Shown piece after piece: positions 30,943 through 40,362 of a stretch of DNA of 61,208 nt (within the stretch, counting starts at the first letter, position 1; every line of letters begins with the position of its first letter). The notes beneath the pieces are model-generated. The model saw nothing but the letters and a program-made list of their open reading frames with translations, was not told where the DNA came from and did not search any database. The translations under genes were made by a program, and so were the position numbers. The stretch lies in the NCBI RefSeq assembly GCF_029773605.1, contig NZ_CP103807.1:1822501-1883708 (forward strand). Direction: 5' to 3'. The DNA is from Actinobacillus genomosp. 2. GTDB taxonomy: Bacteria; Pseudomonadota; Gammaproteobacteria; Enterobacterales; Pasteurellaceae.

Positions 30943-31294
30943 CTTTTATCCTCGCTTGTAAGTCTGCTAATCTGCTTTTTGCTCGTTCGATTTCCCGTTT
31001 AGGGATACGATAATGGGATTTTGCTAAATAGTGCAATAAGACAAATTGCCCTCTGATAATACTAGTAAGTAATAAACAATCACTCATTGGACGAATCTGC
31101 CAAATGCGGTCTTCCAAATGTTTTATATAATTTTCGCCGGCTCGTGTACCGTGTAAATGTAAGATGCTTAAATGATGACTGATTTTTTGCAATTTTTCAC
31201 GGTTATCGTTGTGCGATTGTTTTAGCAGTCCCACTAGTGACTCTTTGACAGGCTCTCGCCCCCGTTTATCTCGATAAAAGACTATTTCATACAT
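30923..31294 (-). CDS. RelE/HigB-like toxin (Gp49 family)
   Basis: A 123-residue basic protein of the phage-derived Gp49/HigB group, likely a ribosome-dependent mRNA endonuclease. Family marks are HGTRAGENYIKHLEDRIWQIRP, the RGQFVLLHYLAKSHYRIP strand-turn and IPKREIERAKSRLADLQ near the end. Start is ATG at 31294 after GGAGAAAAA. It is first in the toxin-antitoxin pair. Whether it is active cannot be told from sequence. Confidence 0.85.
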   Translation of the reverse strand: MYEIVFYRDKRGREPVKESLVGLLKQSHNDNREKLQKISHHLSILHLHGTRAGENYIKHLEDRIWQIRPMSDCLLLTSIIRGQFVLLHYLAKSHYRIPKREIERAKSRLADLQARIKDEPYWF

Positions 31295-31490
31295 CGTTTT
31301 TTTCTCCTTTTGAATGAAAACGCGTAAATTTATTATGGCTTTATCAATCGAGTTTCTCAATATTTTTGGTAAGTTTTTGTCAGTTTTTATTTTTTATAAA
31401 CTAAAGGCTATTTTTAGTAAGAAATCAGACTTTTGCCTGACTTTATTGGTTTGTATTACAATAACGCACTTTTTATTAATTTAATTTTAT

Positions 31491-33239
31491 ATGTTAAAAC
31501 GTCTTTTTTTCTTATTTATTGGTATTGCTGTCACAGCTTCCTCTTATGCTGGGTTGTTCGGTAATGATCAACCGAAATATTTAAATGGTGCAGAGGCTTT
31601 TACTTTTTCAGCGACACCGAAATCCGATAAACAAATTGAATTGAATTGGCAAATTGCGGATGGGTATTATCTGTATAAAAAAGAAATACAGGTCACACCG
31701 CAAAATGCTGAAATCCAGCCGTTGGTGTTTCCTGTCGCAGAAAATTATCACGATGAATTTTTTGGTGATGTAGAAATTTTCCGTAATCAGCTTACATTGT
31801 CGATAAACTTATCGGCAACGCAAGCGAACGGTAGGCTTTCAGTTCGTTACCAAGGCTGTACCAAAGGTTTTTGCTATCCGCCTGAAACGATCACCATTGC
31901 ATTAGACGGGCAACAAGCGGCCGATTCCGCACAAAATTTTGCAAAAAGTAGTGAAAATTCAACCGTTTCTCAGTCGGTAGGTAATATGCCGAAAGCGGAA
32001 CAGGATCAGCTTGCTGAGAACTTGGCGAATAATCACCTATCGATTTTCTGGTTCTTTGTGCTGGGTATCGGTTTAGCCTTTACCCCATGTGTATTACCAA
32101 TGTTGCCGTTGTTATCTGCGATTGTGATTGGTAATAAGCAACGCCCTAATACGTTCAAAGCGTTATTACTCAGCTTGGCTTATGTGCAAGGTATGGCACT
32201 TACTTACACGCTATTAGGTTTAGTGGTGGCGGCAATCGGCTTACCGTTCCAAGTCGCGTTACAAAGTCCTACGGTGCTAATTTCACTTGCGATTTTATTC
32301 ACTATTTTAGCCGCTTCGATGTTCGGCTTATTTGAAATCCGTTTGCCAAATTCATGGCAGCAAAAATTAAATGCAATGAGCCAAAAACAGCAAGGCGGTG
32401 CATTTGGTAGCGTTTTTGTAATGGGGATGATTGCCGGTTTAGTTGCTTCGCCTTGTACTTCCGCACCATTATCCGGTGCGTTATTGTATGTTGCCCAAAG
32501 TGGGGATTTGCTCACCGGTGGATTAGCGCTTTATTTATTGGCTTTAGGAATGGGGATTCCGTTAATTCTGATTACCTTATTTGGCAACCGTATTTTACCG
32601 AAATCGGGCGATTGGTTATTAAAAGTCAAAACCGCCTTCGGGTTTGTGATGTTAGCATTGCCAGTCTTTTTACTTAGCCGTATTTTACCGAGTCATTATG
32701 AGCTGTTTATGTGGTCGGCGTTGGCGATGGTATTTGTTGGCTGGTTGATTAGCGTGATTCCATCTCAAGGCTTAATTAAACAAGTGGTCAGAATTGTGTT
32801 GTTTTTTGTATTTGCCTTGTCTGCTTACCCTTGGGCAAACCTAGTTTGGAATCAGGGGAATAACCATTCGGCACAAGTAAGCAACCACTTAGCCTTTGAA
32901 CGCATACAATCCCTTGCAGAATTACAAACAAAATTGACCGCTTCACAAGGTAAAAAAGTGATGTTAGATCTGTATGCCGATTGGTGTGTAGCGTGTAAGG
33001 AATTTGAAAAATACACCTTTACTGATAATGCCGTACAACAAAAACTGTCTGAAATGGTGGTGTTGCAAGTGGATATGACCAATAACTCGCCACAAAACGA
33101 TGAGCTGATGAAACACTTTAATGTATTAGGATTACCGACTATTTTATTCTTTGATGAGAACGGTAATGAGCTGACACAATCAAGAGTTACCGGCTTCTTA
33201 GAAGCAAATCAATTTTTAAATTGGCTAAATCAGTTATAA
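31491..33239 (+). CDS. dsbD: thiol:disulfide interchange protein DsbD
   Basis: Moves reducing power from cytoplasmic thioredoxin across the inner membrane to DsbC-like proteins and apocytochromes. Order of parts: signal peptide; N-terminal periplasmic domain with the Cys pair in GCTKGFCYPPE; eight-helix membrane domain with Cys in AFTPCVLPMLPL and ASPCTSAPLSGA; C-terminal thioredoxin domain with YADWCVACKEFEKYTF. The 582 residues match DsbD. The ribosome binding site before ATG at 31491 is weak. Confidence 0.95.
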   Translation: MLKRLFFLFIGIAVTASSYAGLFGNDQPKYLNGAEAFTFSATPKSDKQIELNWQIADGYYLYKKEIQVTPQNAEIQPLVFPVAENYHDEFFGDVEIFRNQLTLSINLSATQANGRLSVRYQGCTKGFCYPPETITIALDGQQAADSAQNFAKSSENSTVSQSVGNMPKAEQDQLAENLANNHLSIFWFFVLGIGLAFTPCVLPMLPLLSAIVIGNKQRPNTFKALLLSLAYVQGMALTYTLLGLVVAAIGLPFQVALQSPTVLISLAILFTILAASMFGLFEIRLPNSWQQKLNAMSQKQQGGAFGSVFVMGMIAGLVASPCTSAPLSGALLYVAQSGDLLTGGLALYLLALGMGIPLILITLFGNRILPKSGDWLLKVKTAFGFVMLALPVFLLSRILPSHYELFMWSALAMVFVGWLISVIPSQGLIKQVVRIVLFFVFALSAYPWANLVWNQGNNHSAQVSNHLAFERIQSLAELQTKLTASQGKKVMLDLYADWCVACKEFEKYTFTDNAVQQKLSEMVVLQVDMTNNSPQNDELMKHFNVLGLPTILFFDENGNELTQSRVTGFLEANQFLNWLNQL

Positions 33240-33297
33240 TCTCGTAGCACAAGTAAATTGCTTGTGCCATTTTTTCTCAATTACAGATAAATTTGCT

Positions 33298-33867
33298 ATG
33301 AACCAAGACAATCATAAAATTGAAGACATAATTCGTATTTTCGATGAGTGTTTCGCTGAAGAATATAATACTCGCTTAGAAAAAGGCGAAGACTACCCGA
33401 TTTATTTACCTGCATTTTTAGATGAGGACGGTGTGAAATCCGAACGTCCATATAATGTAATTTTATTTGCACATGGGTATTACAGTAGTGCATTACATGA
33501 AATTTCACATTGGTTGGTTGCTGGTGCGGAACGCCGTAAATTGGAAGATTTCGGTTATTGGTACGAACCGGACGGACGCTCGGCGGAACGTCAGCGTGAA
33601 TTTGAATCGGTGGAAGTTAAACCGCAAGCAATTGAATGGGTATTAGCAACTGCCGCCGGATTCCGCTATTTTGCCAGTGCAGATAATCTTTCCGGCAATC
33701 CAGGAGATAATTCTGCATTTAAACAAGCAGTTTTTGATCAGGTAAAAATTTATGCGGAACGAGGTTATTTACCAAAACGTGCCGAAACGCTACGTAAAGC
33801 GTTAGCCAAATTCTATGGTACCGAAGATAAAATTGATTTAGCAAATTTTGATTTAGCGAGAATCTAA
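33298..33867 (+). CDS. epmC: elongation factor P hydroxylase
   Basis: Hydroxylates the beta-lysyl-lysine modification of EF-P. The 189-residue protein (YfcM family) has the metal-binding motif LHEISHWLVAGAERR near residue 75 and GYWYEPDGRSAERQREFE after it. I chose ATG at 33298, because the upstream 12 codons of open frame are unlike the family. No other EF-P modification gene (epmA, epmB, efp) lies in this window. Confidence 0.9.
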   Translation: MNQDNHKIEDIIRIFDECFAEEYNTRLEKGEDYPIYLPAFLDEDGVKSERPYNVILFAHGYYSSALHEISHWLVAGAERRKLEDFGYWYEPDGRSAERQREFESVEVKPQAIEWVLATAAGFRYFASADNLSGNPGDNSAFKQAVFDQVKIYAERGYLPKRAETLRKALAKFYGTEDKIDLANFDLARI

Positions 33868-33870
33868 CAA

Positions 33871-33908
33871 ATAAGCGGTTAAATTTTTAGGAAATTTAAC
33901 CGCTTGTA
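33871..33908. terminator. bidirectional uptake-signal terminator between epmC and rsmI
   Basis: AAGCGGTTAAATTT and AAATTTAACCGCTT are exact inverted copies (33873-33886 and 33892-33905) with a 5-base loop. It lies between two convergent genes. Confidence 0.75.
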
Positions 33909-33910
33909 TT

Positions 33911-34765
33911 TTAGTTATCGGAGAGATGTTCTAAACCGTATTGATAAAGTGCATTCTTTTTATAGCCGAATGTTTCTGCTACGATTGCCGCCGCTTTTTT
34001 CAGCGGTAATTCTTGGCAAAGTAAACCGAGTAATTTAACCGCTTGGGCGGAAAATGCTTCATCGTCTTGTTGTGGTTTTCCTTCCACGACTAACACAATC
34101 TCACCTTTAATACGGTTACTTTCTTCATTTAACCATGTAATTAAATTTTCCAATGTATCGCCGTAAATGGTTTCCCATGTTTTGGTCATTTCACGTGCCA
34201 TTACCACATAACGATCCGCCCCCAACATTTTCTGCATATCTTCAAGCGTATCTAAAATGCGGTGGGTAGATTCGTAAAAAATCAGTGTACGAGGCTCATT
34301 TGCCACTTCAGCTAATTTATCACAACGTGATTTTGTCTTAGCCGGTAAGAACCCTTCAAAACAAAAGCGGTCAGAGGCAATACCGGAAGCACAAAGTGCG
34401 GTAATCGCCGCACAAGCACCGGGCAACGGCACAACTTTAATTCCAACTTGGCGGCAATGGCGTACCAAGTGGAAACCCGGATCGCTAATTAACGGCGTGC
34501 CTGCATCTGAAATTAGAGCAATATTCAGTCCCTGTTGGAGTTTTTCGACCAATACGGCTGCTTTTTGTTGTTCATTATGATCATGTAAGGCAAAAAACGG
34601 TTTTTTGATGCCGTAATGGCTAAGTAATAAACCGCTATGACGAGTATCTTCCGCAGCGATTAAATCGACTTGGGTAAAAGTATCCAATGCTCGTTGAGTT
34701 ATATCTCCAAGATTACCGATTGGTGTTGCGACAATATACAAAGTACCGTTTTGTTCGTTTTTCAT
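33911..34765 (-). CDS. rsmI: 16S rRNA 2'-O-ribose C1402 methyltransferase
   Basis: Methylates the ribose of C1402 in 16S rRNA. The tetrapyrrole-methylase-like fold shows [20 protein letters not shown] at the start, [35 protein letters not shown] and [16 protein letters not shown]. The 284 residues agree with RsmI (YraL). It is divergent from lpoA, the same arrangement as in E. coli. Confidence 0.95.
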   Translation of the reverse strand: MKNEQNGTLYIVATPIGNLGDITQRALDTFTQVDLIAAEDTRHSGLLLSHYGIKKPFFALHDHNEQQKAAVLVEKLQQGLNIALISDAGTPLISDPGFHLVRHCRQVGIKVVPLPGACAAITALCASGIASDRFCFEGFLPAKTKSRCDKLAEVANEPRTLIFYESTHRILDTLEDMQKMLGADRYVVMAREMTKTWETIYGDTLENLITWLNEESNRIKGEIVLVVEGKPQQDDEAFSAQAVKLLGLLCQELPLKKAAAIVAETFGYKKNALYQYGLEHLSDN

Positions 34766-34837
34766 TTGCTTTTCACTCGTTTGATAAGTAAGATTTCAAC
34801 ATTATTACGCCCATTATAGTCTATTAGGAGCAATACG

Positions 34838-36586
34838 ATGGCGACTATTTTAAAACAGAAACTAAAAACTGTCTTTGTCCCAACAGCAATGGCACTTTTT
34901 CTTTCTGCTTGTACCGGTACAAGTCTTTTTGAAAATCCATTAACTAAAACAGTAAAAGACGAAGCCTATGCTACTTCGGAGTTTTATATTAATAAAGCGG
35001 ATAAGGCGACAGATAAAGAAGATCAGGTCACTTACCGTTTATTAGCAGTCCGCAAATTAATTGATGAAAATAAAGCAGCGGAAGCACAAAATACCTTTGA
35101 TGAACTATCGCCGGCATTGGCTGAAATTCAGAAAAATGAGATTCAGAAAGTCGAGTATAACTTAGTGGCAGCACAACTTGCAGCGTTACAAGGCAATGAG
35201 GCACAAGCAGTTTCCTTATTAAAACTTGTCCCCATGGCACAACTGAGTCGTTCGCAAACATTACGTTTTTATCAAACTCAAGCACGTATCGCCGAAAATC
35301 GTAAAGACGTATTAGAGGCGGTTAAAGCTCGTTCGTTAATGACGACAAAATTAGCAGATAATAAATTACGTCAAGAGAACAATGACCAAATTTGGTCTTT
35401 ATTACGTAATGCAAATAAAGGTTCGCTTTCTGTGGCAAATCCGGGACCGGGAGAAATTGAATTTGCCGGTTGGTTAGCATTAATTGCGGCATATAACCAA
35501 AATGTCACCACTCCGGCACAAATGCCACAAGCAATTAATAACTGGAAACAGCTTTATCCAAATCATAGTGCAGTTTCCTTTATGCCGGCAGAGTTACAAA
35601 ATGTGTCTAATTTCCAACAAACTCAGTTAAACGGCGTAGCATTATTATTACCGTTAAGCGGTGAAGCAAAAATTTTAGGCGATATTATCAAGAAAGGTTT
35701 TGATGATGCAAAGGGCGATGATGCAACAGCAATTCAAACTTATGATACGGATGCCGGCTCGGTTGAAAGTATTTTAACGCAAGCGAAACAACAAGGGGTT
35801 CAAACAATTATTGGACCATTGCTTAAATCACGTGTCGATGAGATGTTAGTCAGTCCTGAAATTAAAGGAGTAAATGTCTTAGCATTAAATTCAACGCCGA
35901 ATGTAAAAGCGATTCCGGGTGTATGTTATTACGGTTTATCGCCGGAAGCTGAGGCAAGAGCTGGGGCGGATCGTTTATATCGTGACGGTTATTCTCGAGC
36001 AATTGTTGCCGCATCACAAGATGATTTCGGTCAACGTTCGGCAGATGCGTTTGCACAGCGTTGGCGACAATTAACAAACGGCGATGCAGACGTGCGTTAC
36101 TATAATTTACCGCAAGATGCGGTGGTTGCCATTCAAAATTCCGGTAGCGTTCAGGGGGCAGCATTATATGCGTTAGGTACGGCAGAGCAGTTACTTGAAT
36201 TAAAACAGGGGATTGACGGTTCGACACTTGCCGGACAATTAAATATTTATACGTCTTCTCGCAGTAATTCACCGAATAACGGTATTGAATTTAGAACCGC
36301 AATGGAAGGGGTAAAATTTAGTGAAATTCCATTATTAGCGGATCCTAGTTCGGATGAATATAAGAAAGCGGAAACATTGGCGGAAAGTGATTTCTCAATG
36401 ATGCGTTTATATGCAATGGGTTCTGATGCTTGGGCGCTAGCGAATAAATTTAACGAGTTCCGTCAAATACCGGGTTATAGCGTATCTGGTTTGACAGGGA
36501 ATTTAACCGCAAGCCCGAACTGTAATATTGAGCGTGGAATGTCTTGGTTGCAATATCGTAATGGTGCTGTGGAAAACGCTAACTAA
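34838..36586 (+). CDS. lpoA: penicillin-binding protein activator LpoA, lipoprotein
   Basis: Outer membrane lipoprotein that activates PBP1A from the periplasm. A lipoprotein signal (ALFLSACTG, lipidated Cys near residue 25) leads into an N-terminal TPR-like helical domain, then a periplasmic-binding-protein-like C-terminal domain from about residue 260 ([23 protein letters not shown]). The 582 residues match the Haemophilus form. First of lpoA-yraN-diaA-dolP. Confidence 0.94.
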   Translation: MATILKQKLKTVFVPTAMALFLSACTGTSLFENPLTKTVKDEAYATSEFYINKADKATDKEDQVTYRLLAVRKLIDENKAAEAQNTFDELSPALAEIQKNEIQKVEYNLVAAQLAALQGNEAQAVSLLKLVPMAQLSRSQTLRFYQTQARIAENRKDVLEAVKARSLMTTKLADNKLRQENNDQIWSLLRNANKGSLSVANPGPGEIEFAGWLALIAAYNQNVTTPAQMPQAINNWKQLYPNHSAVSFMPAELQNVSNFQQTQLNGVALLLPLSGEAKILGDIIKKGFDDAKGDDATAIQTYDTDAGSVESILTQAKQQGVQTIIGPLLKSRVDEMLVSPEIKGVNVLALNSTPNVKAIPGVCYYGLSPEAEARAGADRLYRDGYSRAIVAASQDDFGQRSADAFAQRWRQLTNGDADVRYYNLPQDAVVAIQNSGSVQGAALYALGTAEQLLELKQGIDGSTLAGQLNIYTSSRSNSPNNGIEFRTAMEGVKFSEIPLLADPSSDEYKKAETLAESDFSMMRLYAMGSDAWALANKFNEFRQIPGYSVSGLTGNLTASPNCNIERGMSWLQYRNGAVENAN

Positions 36587-36932
36587 ACGAGCTCAAGGCG
36601 CTAGCTTTGAACAAAAAGCCCGTGAGCTGTTAGAGCAGCACGGGCTAAAGTTTGTTGCCGCAAATCAGCAATTTAAATGCGGAGAGTTAGACTTGATTAT
36701 GCAACAGGGCGATACTTTGGTATTTGTTGAGGTTCGTCAGCGTAAAAGTAATCGTTTTGGTTCGGCATTGGAAAGTATTGATTACCATAAACAGCAAAAA
36801 TGGCTTGATGCGGCTAATATATGGTTGTTCCAACAGCGTAAACAGAGCTTGGATACGGCAAATTGTCGCTTCGATGTTGTCGTATTTGAAGGAAATGATC
36901 CGCCAGTTTGGATCCAGAATTTTTTAGGGTAA
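36561..36932 (+). CDS. yraN: UPF0102 nuclease-fold protein YraN
   Basis: A 123-residue protein of the UPF0102 family, with a restriction-endonuclease-like core: [21 protein letters not shown], then [22 protein letters not shown] (the E-D...EVR catalytic pattern). Its function is not established; the genomic position between lpoA and diaA is conserved. ATG at 36561 overlaps the lpoA 3' end by 26 bases. Confidence 0.92.
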   Translation: MVLWKTLTKRAQGASFEQKARELLEQHGLKFVAANQQFKCGELDLIMQQGDTLVFVEVRQRKSNRFGSALESIDYHKQQKWLDAANIWLFQQRKQSLDTANCRFDVVVFEGNDPPVWIQNFLG

Positions 36933-36938
36933 CGTAGT

Positions 36939-37517
36939 ATGCTTGAAAAAATACGAGATCGGTTTACGGAAAGTATTCAGATCCAAATTGCTGCAGCGGA
37001 ATTATTACCAAAATCGTTAAGTGAAGCGGCAAATCGTATTGTTGCGTGTTTACTGAGAGGTAATAAAATAATTGTTTGCGGTCATGGGCGTTCTTATACT
37101 AATGCACAGCTATTAGTTAGCCATTTGTTGCACAAGTATGATTTGAACCGGCCAAGTTTTGCCGCCTTATTATTACAATTTGATGGGGTATTGGCAGGTG
37201 TCGTGGTACAAGATAATGATCTTGCTAATCTTTATCGTAAGCAATTACAAGCAGTTGCAAAACACGGTGATTTATTTATTAACTTTTCGCCGACAGGCAA
37301 TGAAGAAGCGGTTTTAAATGCGATTCATTTAGCCAAAAATGAAGGGTTGGAGATTATCAGTTTTACCAGTAGCCGTAATGATCATACACAAGGTTTGCTC
37401 GATGAGCATGATGTTGAGATCTCGATGCCTTCTAATAGCGAGTTACGCGTTATTGAAGGACATCAATTTTGTGTCAATGTACTGTGTGAACTAGTCGATC
37501 ATTTACTTTTTTCTTAA
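36939..37517 (+). CDS. diaA: DnaA initiator-associating protein DiaA
   Basis: SIS-domain protein that helps DnaA assemble at oriC. The 192 residues include the phosphosugar-binding-like motif CGHGRSYTNAQLLVSHLLHKY and NFSPTGNEEAVLNAIHLAKNEG, as in E. coli DiaA and GmhA relatives. Position after yraN and before dolP supports DiaA over GmhA. Confidence 0.92.
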   Translation: MLEKIRDRFTESIQIQIAAAELLPKSLSEAANRIVACLLRGNKIIVCGHGRSYTNAQLLVSHLLHKYDLNRPSFAALLLQFDGVLAGVVVQDNDLANLYRKQLQAVAKHGDLFINFSPTGNEEAVLNAIHLAKNEGLEIISFTSSRNDHTQGLLDEHDVEISMPSNSELRVIEGHQFCVNVLCELVDHLLFS

Positions 37518-37543
37518 TTTTCTAGTATAGAGAGGATATTGTT

Positions 37544-38131
37544 ATGCTCACTTTAAAACGTATCGGTTTAATGAGTTTATGTGCGTTAAGCCTTTTATCT
37601 TTGCAGGGCTGTATTGCAACGGCAGTAGTGACTTCAGCAGCAGTAGCGACAAAAGTAGCGACTGATCCTCGTAGTGCAGGAACCCAGGTTGATGATGAGG
37701 TTCTCGAAGAACGTGTTGCTTATAATCTCAATAAAGACGCTCAACTTAAAGAAGAAACACGCATTAATGTTGTTGCCTATAACGGTAAGGTATTACTGGT
37801 TGGGCAGGCTCCGAATGATTCTGCAGTAGAAACCGCTAAGAATTTAGCAGCGGGAGCAGAAGGGGTTACTGAAGTCTATAATGAAATCCGTACCGGTGAA
37901 AAAATTGGGGTGGGACAAATCTCTGTTGATAGCTGGATTACTACCGCAACTAAATCAAAATTGTTAGTTAATTCAGAGGTAAAATCTACTGAAGTTAAGG
38001 TCATTACCGAAAATGGCGAGGTTTTCTTAGTCGGAAAACTTTCTCCATCACAAGCGGATGCGGCAGCGGAAGTTGCTCGTAATGTAAGTGGCGTAAATAG
38101 AGTAATTAAAGTGATTAATTACGCTCAATAA
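37544..38131 (+). CDS. dolP: division/outer-membrane lipoprotein DolP (BON domains)
   Basis: Outer membrane lipoprotein (formerly YraP) linked to envelope integrity. Lipobox LLSLQGC with the lipidated Cys near residue 23, then two BON domains (about residues 50-118 and 125-195): INVVAYNGKVLLVGQAPN and VKVITENGEVFLVGKLS. The 195 residues match the family. Last in the lpoA operon, followed by a terminator. Confidence 0.93.
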   Translation: MLTLKRIGLMSLCALSLLSLQGCIATAVVTSAAVATKVATDPRSAGTQVDDEVLEERVAYNLNKDAQLKEETRINVVAYNGKVLLVGQAPNDSAVETAKNLAAGAEGVTEVYNEIRTGEKIGVGQISVDSWITTATKSKLLVNSEVKSTEVKVITENGEVFLVGKLSPSQADAAAEVARNVSGVNRVIKVINYAQ

Positions 38132-38144
38132 GTATAGTATATAA

Positions 38145-38180
38145 AGCAAGAAACCGTCTTTAAAGACGGTTTCTTAGTGA
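38145..38180 (+). terminator. dolP terminator
   Basis: AAGAAACCGTCTT and AAGACGGTTTCTT form a perfect 13-bp stem with a 2-base loop, 17 bases after the dolP stop. It may act in both directions, since dsbA ends just beyond it. Confidence 0.75.
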
Positions 38181-38191
38181 TGACTAACGAG

Positions 38192-38830
38192 TTATTTTTT
38201 AATTAAGAAAGTTACCGCTTCAACATAACGTTTGATAAATTCGTTAGTTGATTGAGAATCAGAGAATCCTTCCAAATTAATTTGGTATTGTTCATTTACG
38301 AAAAATGCCGGCACACCGCGAATTTTAAAATCTTCTGCTAGTTGTACTTGTTTGTTGACCAAACCGTTTACCGCAAAGCTGTTAATACCATTATCAAAAT
38401 CTGCCGCACTTACGCCGTTTGCAGTAAATACCGCTTTGATATCATCCATTGATTTGAACGCATCTTTTTGTGCTGCTTCGAATAATGCGGTTTTCACTTT
38501 ATCTTCCACGCCTAATGCCATTGCTAATGCCCAAGCACGAGTTAAATTCTCAGATTGGCGACCTAAGAAATTCACGTGATACTGAACTAATTTTGCATCT
38601 TGTGGAAGTGCTTGTTTAATTTGACTTGGAATCTTGTAAGTTAATTCGAAATCATAGCAATGTGGGCAGTAGAATGAGAAAAACTCTACCACTTCTTTTT
38701 GTGCTGACGGAGCTTGGCGGACTTGAGTATATTCTTTACCTTCAACCGGATCCGCCGCAAAGGCGGTTGAGTTTACGGTGAAAAATGCAGAAAGAGCGAC
38801 TAAAACTGATTTTAATGCCAATTTTTTCAT
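38192..38830 (-). CDS. dsbA: periplasmic thiol:disulfide oxidase DsbA
   Basis: Introduces disulfides into exported proteins. Signal peptide (residues 1-25, ending AFAA), then a thioredoxin fold with active site FFSFYCPHCYDFE and the cis-Pro strand RGVPAFFVNEQY. The 212 residues fit DsbA. It lies 43 bases after yihD. In E. coli srkA stands between yihD and dsbA; it is absent here. Confidence 0.94.
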   Translation of the reverse strand: MKKLALKSVLVALSAFFTVNSTAFAADPVEGKEYTQVRQAPSAQKEVVEFFSFYCPHCYDFELTYKIPSQIKQALPQDAKLVQYHVNFLGRQSENLTRAWALAMALGVEDKVKTALFEAAQKDAFKSMDDIKAVFTANGVSAADFDNGINSFAVNGLVNKQVQLAEDFKIRGVPAFFVNEQYQINLEGFSDSQSTNEFIKRYVEAVTFLIKK

Positions 38831-38873
38831 TATTGTTCCTTACATAAAAAATAAATGCGTCTGTTAGACCCAA

Positions 38874-39143
38874 TTAATCGTTTAAAATTCCACGGGCACG
38901 TAATAATGCCGTTTTGAAATCTTCTTCATAATCTTTTTTAATACCAGGAATCGGCTCGTGTTTATCTGCATTACGCATTTTTAATTGGTAAATTAACACT
39001 TCATCACGTAATGCGGCATAGTTATCAGGCTCACCGACTTCAACCGAAAGTTGTTGTAAAATATCCATCAGATGTAAATCCGGGTTTTTACGCCAATGTT
39101 CACCTAATAGCTCAAGTAATTCTTCTAAACGTTTGCATTTCAT
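38874..39143 (-). CDS. yihD: YihD family protein (DUF1040)
   Basis: An 89-residue protein of unknown function, conserved near dsbA and mobA in gamma-proteobacteria. The sequence KCKRLEELLELLGEHWRKNP and DEVLIYQLKMRNAD is characteristic of the family. I chose ATG at 39143 after AAGGAAGC; the longer frame adds 15 unlikely residues. Divergent from mobAB. Confidence 0.9.
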   Translation of the reverse strand: MKCKRLEELLELLGEHWRKNPDLHLMDILQQLSVEVGEPDNYAALRDEVLIYQLKMRNADKHEPIPGIKKDYEEDFKTALLRARGILND

Positions 39144-39228
39144 ACTTTGCTTCCTTAAAAATCCTTGTTGAAAAGTGTTCGGAATCATATACTTTTAACC
39201 ACACTTTTGCAAAAAACTTGGATATAAA

Positions 39229-40320
39229 ATGCGACAAATAGATCAAATTACTGCAGTGATTTTATCCGGTGGGCTTGCTCGCCGTATGAACGGTGTAGAA
39301 AAAGGCTTACAACTATTACAGGGGAAACCCCTGATTTCACATATTGTAGAGCGTCTTACTCCACAAGTTGCACAAATTTATTTAAATATCAATCGTTCAC
39401 GAGCGGAATATCAAACACAATTCCCGAATTTGCCTTTTTATTGTGATAGTTTGAGCGATTTCCAAGGACCTTTGAGCGGAATGTTATCTGGGTTTGAAAA
39501 CATTCACAGCGAATACCTGTTATTCGTCCCGTGTGATACACCGCTCTTACCCAATAATTTAGTGAAAAAACTCTCGGTTGCATTGGCAATCAATCAAGCT
39601 CAAATTGCTTATGTGAATGACGGTGAGCGAGCGCATCCTACCATTGCCTTGATTCATCGTTCCGTAGCCGAACTGCTTCGTGATTATCTGGCAAATGGCG
39701 ATCGCCGCTTATTTCAATTTTTCCAAACACAAAAAAGTATTGCGGTTGATTTCTCTGAACAAAAGCTGGCTTTTCAAAATATGAATACCTTTGCCGATTT
39801 GGAAAAGGCTAATCTGACATCTGCAACTATGCCGAAATTACTGGGTATTACCGGCTATAGCGGCACCGGTAAAACCACCTTGTTGGAAAAATTAATTCCC
39901 AAATTGACCGCTTGTCACATTAGAGTCGGACTGATTAAACATTCGCATCACAATGTCGAAGTAGATAAACCAGGTAAAGATAGTCATCGCTTACGTTTAG
40001 CCGGTGCGAATCCAACAATGATTGTGTGTGAAGAACGTTGGGCATTAATGACGGAAACACCGACACAAGCGGTCGATTTTCAGCAATTAATTGCAAAATT
40101 TGATCCTGAAACCGTAGATTTGATTTTGGTGGAAGGCTTTAAACACGAACCGATTGCCAAGATTCAGCTACATCGCCAAGCAATTGAAAAACCGTTACCG
40201 GAGTTAGATGAATGGACGATTGCGACTGCGACGGATTACCCGCTGGCACGGGCGAATCGCTTAGATATTAATAATATTGAGCAGATTGCGGATTTCATTC
40301 AGCAATGGCTTAAAAGCTAA
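39229..40320 (+). CDS. mobAB: MobA-MobB fusion: molybdenum cofactor guanylyltransferase and GTP-binding adaptor
   Basis: Residues 1 to about 200 are MobA, which joins GMP to molybdopterin to give the MGD cofactor: ILSGGLARRMNGVEKGL, PFYCDSLSDFQGPLSGML and VPCDTPLLP. From about residue 203, GITGYSGTGKTTLLEKLIPKL starts MobB, a P-loop GTP-binding partner (IKHSHHNVEVDKPGKDSHR, DLILVEGFKHEPI). In E. coli these are two adjacent genes; here one frame of 363 residues joins them. Divergent from yihD, as expected. Confidence 0.93.
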   Translation: MRQIDQITAVILSGGLARRMNGVEKGLQLLQGKPLISHIVERLTPQVAQIYLNINRSRAEYQTQFPNLPFYCDSLSDFQGPLSGMLSGFENIHSEYLLFVPCDTPLLPNNLVKKLSVALAINQAQIAYVNDGERAHPTIALIHRSVAELLRDYLANGDRRLFQFFQTQKSIAVDFSEQKLAFQNMNTFADLEKANLTSATMPKLLGITGYSGTGKTTLLEKLIPKLTACHIRVGLIKHSHHNVEVDKPGKDSHRLRLAGANPTMIVCEERWALMTETPTQAVDFQQLIAKFDPETVDLILVEGFKHEPIAKIQLHRQAIEKPLPELDEWTIATATDYPLARANRLDINNIEQIADFIQQWLKS

Positions 40321-40360
40321 AAGAAAGCGGTAAGATTTTCAGTAAATCTTACCGCTTGTT
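40321..40360. terminator. bidirectional terminator between mobAB and accC
   Basis: AAGCGGTAAGATTT (40325-40338) pairs exactly with AAATCTTACCGCTT (40344-40357). It lies between two convergent genes. Confidence 0.75.
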
Positions 40361-40362
40361 GC

